DNA of 64,000 bases. Origin: Anarhynchus alexandrinus. Taxonomy: Eukaryota; Chordata; Aves; Charadriiformes; Charadriidae. Positions 58,446 to 64,000 of this stretch are shown piece by piece. The stretch spans positions 1,785,203 through 1,849,202 of the forward strand of contig VUYV01000008.1 of the NCBI GenBank assembly GCA_008711295.1, given 5' to 3'. The notes beneath the pieces are model-generated. The model did not search any database and was not told the DNA's origin. It saw nothing but the letters and a program-made list of their open reading frames with translations. The position numbers and the translations under genes are program-made. How positions within the stretch are numbered: position 1 is the stretch's first letter; each line of letters starts with the position of its first letter.

Positions 58446-59127
58446 GGCTTAGTGGCTGGAAAGCTGCCTGGTGGAGAAAGACCTGGGAGTGTTGGTCAAC
58501 AGCAGCTGAAAGTGGGCCAGCAGTGTGCCCAGGTGGCCAAGAAGGCCCACAGCATCCTGGCCTGTATCAGGAATAGTGTGGCCAGCAGGACTAGGGAAGC
58601 GATGGTCCCCCTGTACTCTGCACTGGTGAGGCCCCACCTTGAATACCATGTTCAGTTTTGGGCCCCTCATGACAAGAAAGACATTGAGGTGCTGGAGCTT
58701 GTCCAGAGAAGGGCAATGGAGCTGGTGAGGGGTCTGGAGAACTTATGAGCAGCAGCTGAGGTTGTCCAGCCTGGAGAAAAGGAGGCTGAGGGGAGACCTT
58801 ATCGCTCTCTACAACCTGAAAGGAGGGTGTAGAGAGGTGGGGGTCAGTCTCTTCTCTCAAGTAACAAGTGATAGGACAAGAGGAAACGGCCTCAAGTTGT
58901 GCCAGGGGAGGTTTAGGATGGATATTGGGAAAAATTTCTTCACTGGAAGGGTTATCAACCATTGGAACAGTCTGCCCATGGAAATGGTGGAGTTGCCATC
59001 CCTGGAGGTGTTTAAAATATGGGTAGATGTAGTGCTGAGGGACATGATTATTGGTGGTTTTGGCAGTGCTGGGTTAATGGTTGGACTTGATGATCTCAAA
59101 GGTCCCTTCCAACCTAGATGATTCTAA
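58446..59127 (+). mobile_element. CR1 LINE, 3' end with reverse-transcriptase tail
   Basis: The plus strand encodes the CR1 ORF2 C-terminus: an [20 protein letters not shown] stretch, then [20 protein letters not shown], then, after a frame break near 58745, [17 protein letters not shown] and [20 protein letters not shown]. It ends with GATCTCAAAGGTCCCTTCCAACC and ATGATTCTAA, the CR1 3' terminus. About 680 bases remain, 5'-truncated and frameshifted. It is in the opposite orientation to the other CR1 copies. Confidence 0.96.
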
Positions 59128-60881
59128 TTTGAGCATCTCCTGGTGGTGGGGAACTGCTGGGTCTGTGCTTGGGAAGGAGAGGGTGAAGGGCTGGTGCATA
59201 CCTGGGTGCCGCTCAGGTGCAGGATCAAGGCTTGGCCAGGCATGCACCCACAGCTGGGAACTCATCCCAGTTTTGCTAGCGTCGCACTGGGGTGATTCTG
59301 CATCTGGAGTCCATTGCTGGGCGCTCTGCTTATGAATGACCCTTGTGTGCTGCAAAAATGCTGAGCTCTCTCCAAAGCAGCCTCCTGCCACACTCACAGA
59401 CTGAAAACATCTGCGCTCGGCCGGTGGCAAGTGACTCACCATCCCCAGCCCTGACCCTGCGTCTCAGGATGGCCACATCCAAAGTGTTTCAGCTCTCTTC
59501 CTCCTGAGCGAGCAGGATTGAGGTTATCCAGATGCAGCCTCATCAAAAAAAGGCTTTGGAGCCCCATGGTAACATCGTGGTGCTTGTCTGCTCCTGTGAC
59601 TGGCTCGCTCTTGGTCCAAATCAGCCTCAAAACCTCATTCCTGCTCCTCCACATCCTTTGCATTTTCCCACTGTGATGTTCCTTGGTTGAGGCTGCAGAG
59701 AGAGGAAACAGAGCCATTTTCCATATGTCCAAGGATCCTGCAGTGGAGTAGCTGCGGCTGTTGCCCATAGAGATACCACAGTTACCGCCGCGTGGATCCA
59801 GCTGATGTTTGGTTCCTCGGGGCTCCGAAACGGATGATCTGGGCAGCTCTTGGGGGCTGGAAATCTGCACGTAGCCAAGGTGGGGTTTACCCTCCATTCC
59901 CCTGCCTTGTACTGAATAGATGATGAAGATGATGTGTGCCAGATGCCCTGTGCTGGAAGGAAATACAGGAGATCCTCCTGGGCATCGCATATTTGATTTC
60001 TACCTCGTTAGCAGCTGGGAACTCCTGGTGCTGTGCGGTATTCCTGTGCTGTTGATGGGAAGGAGAAGCAGCCATGCAAGTTCCCCTGGGATGCATGGAG
60101 CTGACCCTCACACTGCTGTGGACACCCTGTTGAGAGGCTCCGGATTTGCCCTGGCACCTCCATCCATCCTCTCCAGCTATCCCTCCTCCCCTTGATCAAA
60201 TTCTGGCTGAGCGTGAAATTAAACTTGCAAATCACAGCCCTTTTCTTTCCCTTTCTGTATTTTTTTTTTGTCAGCTTCATTACTATGCACATTTCTTACG
60301 CACATACCTTGGGTACTGCAGGTTTTGAGGAAGGAAAATTAGCCAAAAATAATCATTTGGGATGGAGAACATCTACTATTTAAATTCCTCCCTGGAAGCC
60401 CTTTCATTGTTAATTATGAGCAGGCTTGCAAGCAGCAGGGATTTTAATTTTTAGCTAGTTTTGATGTTGAAAACTCTGCCTTTGTTTCCAAGCTCCTTAG
60501 TTTTTAGGTTTTTTGTGTGTGTATGTGTTTGTATTTAACACTAAAAAAGCTCCTGGTGCTCAGATGCTCACTTTGTACCTTCAAAGTCTATCAGGAGCGG
60601 AGTTGTACTCGCAGTTAAGATATCAAAGCCGCGATGCTGCTTTTATTATGTGAACTGTTGGGAGAAGGGATGAAGTGATGAAGCTATGATGGTATGAAGC
60701 CCTGCCCTGGGCAGTGGAGGGAGTTTGTGTCTTTTTTTGGGGGGGGTGAGGGGGGGTGGAGTCTTTGCAGAAACCTTGGGCTCCACCTGCGTTTTTTGGG
60801 GGTTGCTGAGCTTTGATGCTGGAGATGCCCATGGACTCATTGCTGATGTGGGTTGGGAGGGGGAATCAGCTCATGCAGATG
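59128..60881. other. Intergenic sequence between two CR1 copies
   Basis: There is no recognised gene. A T9 run is near 60261-60269, a GTGTGTGTATGTGTTTG run near 60513-60530, and G-rich tracts at about 60737-60759. Frames of up to 184 codons on the minus strand (59436-59990) lack any family resemblance or start context. Confidence 0.55.
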
Positions 60882-61535
60882 GTCATAGAGTCATAGAATG
60901 GTTTAGGTTGGAAGGAACCTTGAAGATCATTGAGTTCCAACCCCCTGCAGTGGGCAGGGACACCTCCCACCAGCCCAGGTTGTTCCAAGCCCTGTCCAAC
61001 CTGGCCTTGAACACCTCCAGGGATGGGGCAGCCACAGCTTCTCGGGGCAACCTGGGCCAGGGGCTCACCACCCTCACAGTGAAGAATTTCTTCCTCATAT
61101 TTAATCTAAATCTCCCCTCTTCCAGTTTGAAGCCATTCCCCCTTGTCCTATCACTACATGCTGTTGTAAAAAGTCCCTCCCCAGCTCTCTTGGAGCCCCT
61201 TTAGGTACTGAAAGGCCACTATAAGGTCTCCCTGGACCCTTCTCTTCTCCAGGCTGAACAGCCCCAACTCTCAGCCTGTCCTCATAGGAGAGGTGCTCCA
61301 GCCCTTGGATCATCTTTGTGGCCTTCCTCTGGACCCACTCCAACAGGTCCATGTCTTTCCTACGTTGGGGCCTCCAGAGCTGGATGCAGTACTCCAGGTG
61401 GGGTCTCACCAGAGCAGAGTGGAGGGGCAGAATCCCCTCCCTTGACCTGCTGGCCACACTTCTGATGCAGCCCAGGATATGGGTGGCCTTCTGGGCTGCC
61501 ATTGCGGTCCCTGCTCCCTCCTGCAGCATCAGAAG
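60882..61535 (-). mobile_element. CR1 LINE, 3' end with reverse-transcriptase tail
   Basis: The plus strand starts TCATAGAGTCATAGAATGG, then TTGGAAGGAACCTTGAAGAT and TTCCAACCCCCTGCAGTGGG, which is a CR1 3' end in reverse. On the minus strand an open frame still carries [39 protein letters not shown] and KDMDLLEWVQRKATKMIQG of ORF2. It is longer and cleaner than the copy at 52471 but also 5'-truncated. The 142-codon frame is transposon-derived, not a host gene. Confidence 0.96.
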
Positions 61536-61544
61536 CTGATAGTT

Positions 61545-62320
61545 GGATCTTTTCCATCAGCCCCCATAAAAGGATGGGGACAATGTGCCAACAGGGTTGA
61601 CATGGCTCATGTTGGGTCTACAGGAACTCATCAGCTGGAGCCAGAGTGAACTGGGATCGCACAGCCGCTCTGCACATCCAGCACTACCCACACCAGGCTG
61701 GGCAGGGAGAGAGGAATCCTCTTGATTTGCAGGGCTCCCGATTTAGTCACAGGCTTTTGAAGTATATTGCCTTCATCCTTTCTTGTTCTGGCTGCTGTCA
61801 CCCACGGTGCCTGGGTCAAGACATGTGGCCTTATTACCAGCTCTAGTTGCTGTAAAATCCTTCCTTGTCTGCAAGGGGAGAGAAAAAAAAATCAAATGGC
61901 TTTAAATATAGCGGTTTTGGGGTTATTTTTATTTGCCTTTTAATTTTAAGCTGTCCAGGTTTGGTTGTTTCAGCTTTCCTCTGTAATCAAAAGGGTGAGG
62001 AGCTTCCTTTGCTCTAGAGCAGTGAGAGACCCAAACCTCCCACGCGGGCCAGATCTGGGGCACCGACTGCAGCCGCTGGAGCCTCAGGGACATGGCGGGA
62101 GCTGCTGGTGTCGAGGGGCCCTCTGCGGAAAAACAGGTTAAAAACAAAAAGCTGCTTCCTTTGGGGAAACATCTGTTGTGTGCGTGGCTGAAAAATCGCC
62201 TTTGCAAAGAGCCCGGCTCCCTCCCGATGCCTTGTTCTTCTTCCTCCTCCTCTTCCTCCTTTCCTGCTGTGTTCCTTTTCCCGGTCTCAATCCCGATGAG
62301 AGGCGCTGGGTGCCGGCCTG
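61545..62320. other. Intergenic sequence upstream of a TATA box
   Basis: No gene is recognised. A pyrimidine run TTCTTCTTCCTCCTCCTCTT lies at about 62227-62260. A 250-codon minus-strand frame (61929-62681) crosses this area. It contains a Glu run from the CTC/TTC repeat, which helps explain its length, and has no recognisable domain. Confidence 0.5.
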
Positions 62321-62330
62321 CCTGAGGCTG

Positions 62331-62338
62331 TATAAAAG
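62331..62338 (+). promoter_or_regulatory. TATA box (TATAAAAG)
   Basis: A perfect TATAAAAG sits in a GC-rich context (GGCTG before, GAGACATTG after), 48 bases upstream of an ATG in good Kozak context (GTGCCATGG). This arrangement matches a focused core promoter on the plus strand, with a start expected near 62360. No known gene follows immediately. Confidence 0.4.
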
Positions 62339-62378
62339 GAGACATTGTGTGCGGGAGCGTGGGAGGAAGCTCAGTGCC

Positions 62379-62492
62379 ATGGCCCTGCCCCAGCCAAAAG
62401 TGACCCCCATGGGCTGTGGGGGCGATGGTGGTGTCCCCCATAGAGCCCAACCGGGCTGCACCCCCAAAAAAGCAAACTCCAAAAGGCAGTGA
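62379..62492 (+). CDS. Possible 37-codon ORF or first coding exon after a TATA box
   Basis: The frame starts at GTGCCATGG and reads MALPQPKVTPMGCGGDGG and on to KKANSKRQ, stop. It has no signal peptide or domain that I recognise. The reasons to list it are the TATA box 48 bases upstream and the strong initiation context. It could be a chance frame, a short peptide, or the start of a spliced gene whose donor I cannot place. Confidence is low. Confidence 0.2.
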   Translation: MALPQPKVTPMGCGGDGGVPHRAQPGCTPKKANSKRQ

Positions 62493-62814
62493 TGTGGGTT
62501 TTCCGAGGAAAAAAACATCCCTTTGGGTGGGTGATGCAGGAGGAATGCTGTCCTGATGCCTCGTGCGTCTGAGGTCTTGCTCTTCTAGGTGGGGGACCCT
62601 CATGGGTGTCCCCTTCCAGCACCGCCGCTCCCAACTATTTGGGGGTCCCCCCCTCTCGCCCCCAGCAGCATCTCCCACCAAGCATGGGGTGGTGCCTCCA
62701 GGGAGCTGGTGCGGGTAAATTATTAGCCAGAAGCTGCCTGCGTCCGCAGGGGAAACTCCAGCTGCCTTTTGTTCTCACCGGAGGAGACGGCTCTGCCCTC
62801 CTGCCTCACCACAG
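62493..62814. other. GC-rich sequence before the terminal minisatellite
   Basis: No gene, RNA or repeat family is recognised here. The sequence passes from unique-looking DNA into the C-rich repeat. Confidence 0.5.
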
Positions 62815-64000
62815 CCCGGCTCCGTGCACCCCAGCCCCCCAACTTTGAGGGCTCCAAAGCCCCGGCTCTGTGCACCCGAAGGTCCCCCAGGTATGAGTGC
62901 TCCAATCCCCCGGCTCTGCGCACCCCGCTCTGCGTGTCTGCGCCTCCCAGCTTTGAGGGCTTCACGCCCTGCCTTTGTACGCCTGAGCCCCCCCAGGGTC
63001 TGTGCACCCCAACATCCCCTGGCTGGGTGCACCCTGGTCCCCTGACTCCGTGCACCCCAATGCCCTGGGTCAGTGTGTACCCCAGTTCCATGCACCCCAA
63101 TGCCCAGGCTGTGTGCACCTCAATACCCTGGCTCCATATGTTCTGTTTCCCCAGCTCTGTGCACCCCAATGCCCAGGTCCAGTGTGTACCCCAATCCCTC
63201 AGCTCCATGCACCCCAATTCCCTGGCTCCATGAACGCCGGTACCAGGCTCAGCATGTATCCCAATCCCCCTGCCTCGGTGCTCCCCAACCCCTGACTCTG
63301 TGCACTCTAATCCTCTGGCTCCATGCACCCCAATCCCCCAGCCTCATGCACCCCAGCCCCATGCACCCCAATTCCTGGCTCCATTCACCCCAATCCCTTG
63401 ACTTGGTGCACCCCAACTCCCCAGCCCCATCCACCCCAGTCCCCCAGCTCTGTGCTCCCCAGTCCCCCAGCCTGGTGCACCCCAATGCCCCAGCCCTATG
63501 CACCCCAATCCTGTCTCAGTGCTCCCTAACTCCCCAGTTCCCTGCACCCCAGTTCCCAGGCTCTGGGCTCCCCAATCCCTCAGCTCCCTGCACCCCAATA
63601 CCTTGGTTCGGTGCACCCCAATATCCCTGGCTTGGTGTCCCCCCCTCAGTCCTGTGCACCCCAGTCCCCCTGGCTCAGTGCTCCCCAGTCTCTCAAATCT
63701 GTGCTCCCCAACTCCCCAGCCAGGTGGACCCCAATCCCCCAGCTCCGTGCACCCCAACTCCCCAGGTTCTGTGCTCCCCAGTCCCCTGGCTCCATGCACC
63801 CCAATCCCCCCATCTCCCCACCCCTATGCACCCCAACACCCCTGTCTTGGTGCTTCCCAATCCCCCAGCCCCATCCACCCCAATACCCCAGCCTGGTGCT
63901 CCCCAGTCCCCTGGCTCCGTGCACCCCAAACCTGGGGTGCACCTGGCTTGGTGCTCCCCAAACCCATCCCCATGCACCCCAATATCCCTGGCTCAGTGTT
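62815..64000. repeat. C-rich degenerate minisatellite, unit about 24-25 bp, open at right edge
   Basis: The plus strand is a chain of variants of CTCCATGCACCCCAATCCCC plus CAGC, roughly 45-50 copies in 1.2 kb, running off the window. The first 250 bases are more irregular and include a repeated AGCTTTGAGGGCT-type segment. Because the common unit is 24 bases, a multiple of three, several frames stay open on both strands and give proline-, histidine-rich or glycine-, tryptophan-rich products. These are not genes. The minus strand has many GGGGATTGGGG runs with quadruplex potential. Confidence 0.95.

Noticed and set aside
61101..61529. 142-codon minus-strand frame
   Set aside because: It is the reverse-transcriptase C-terminus of a truncated CR1, not a host gene.
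61929..62681. 250-codon minus-strand frame
   Set aside because: The DNA is GC-rich and contains a CTC/TTC repeat that gives a Glu run. There are no domains, and the composition shifts along its length.
44747..64000. CD276 or another Ig-family neighbour expected upstream of NPTN
   Set aside because: No frame shows paired Ig cysteines with the DxGxYxC context. If conserved, the neighbour lies beyond the right edge.
62815..64000. Telomeric or centromeric satellite
   Set aside because: The unit is not TTAGGG and is highly degenerate, so it fits a local minisatellite better.

Overview
The window looks like avian nuclear DNA. It carries several 5'-truncated CR1 LINEs of the type common in birds, GC-rich minisatellites of the kind seen on bird microchromosomes, and spliced exons of one recognisable vertebrate gene. 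A non-avian reptile cannot be strictly excluded. I see no bacterial genes, RNA genes or CRISPR array.

The gene is neuroplastin (NPTN), on the minus strand. Exons 2, 3 and 4 are intact at 19308-19655, 13728-13896 and 9147-9241, with compatible splice phases (1-1, 1-2, 2-1). They encode Ig1 (the Np65-specific domain) and both halves of Ig2. The last bases of exon 1 can be placed at 44259-44284 by a good donor and the right phase. Its signal peptide and start codon must fall in the N gap 44285-44533, or possibly just beyond it. The exons for Ig3, the membrane segment and the tail were not found and should lie beyond the left edge. About 43 of the first 44 kb is therefore intron: AT-rich, with few repeats.

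From about 43.7 to 44.75 kb is a CpG-rich promoter region with a perfect YY1 motif and a CACGTG E-box. Immediately upstream of the gene lies a 50/51-bp minisatellite (44747-45279) containing a perfect 202-bp duplication.

From 45 to 64 kb the DNA is GC-richer and intergenic. It holds three larger CR1 copies, an apparent inverted pair of an unclassified repeat, short duplications, one unrecognised 191-codon ORF, an A-rich decayed-looking coding stretch, a TATA box followed by a 37-codon ORF, and a C-rich minisatellite of about 24-25 bp running off the right edge. I found no convincing host gene there. In mammals CD276 lies upstream of NPTN, but I recognised none of its Ig exons.

I do not see a new biological system. 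The best leads are a weak exon-4 donor with a competing site and a T17 tract, the promoter-proximal minisatellite, a 37-bp LTR-end-like insertion with a perfect target duplication, and the unclassified ORFs and repeats upstream.
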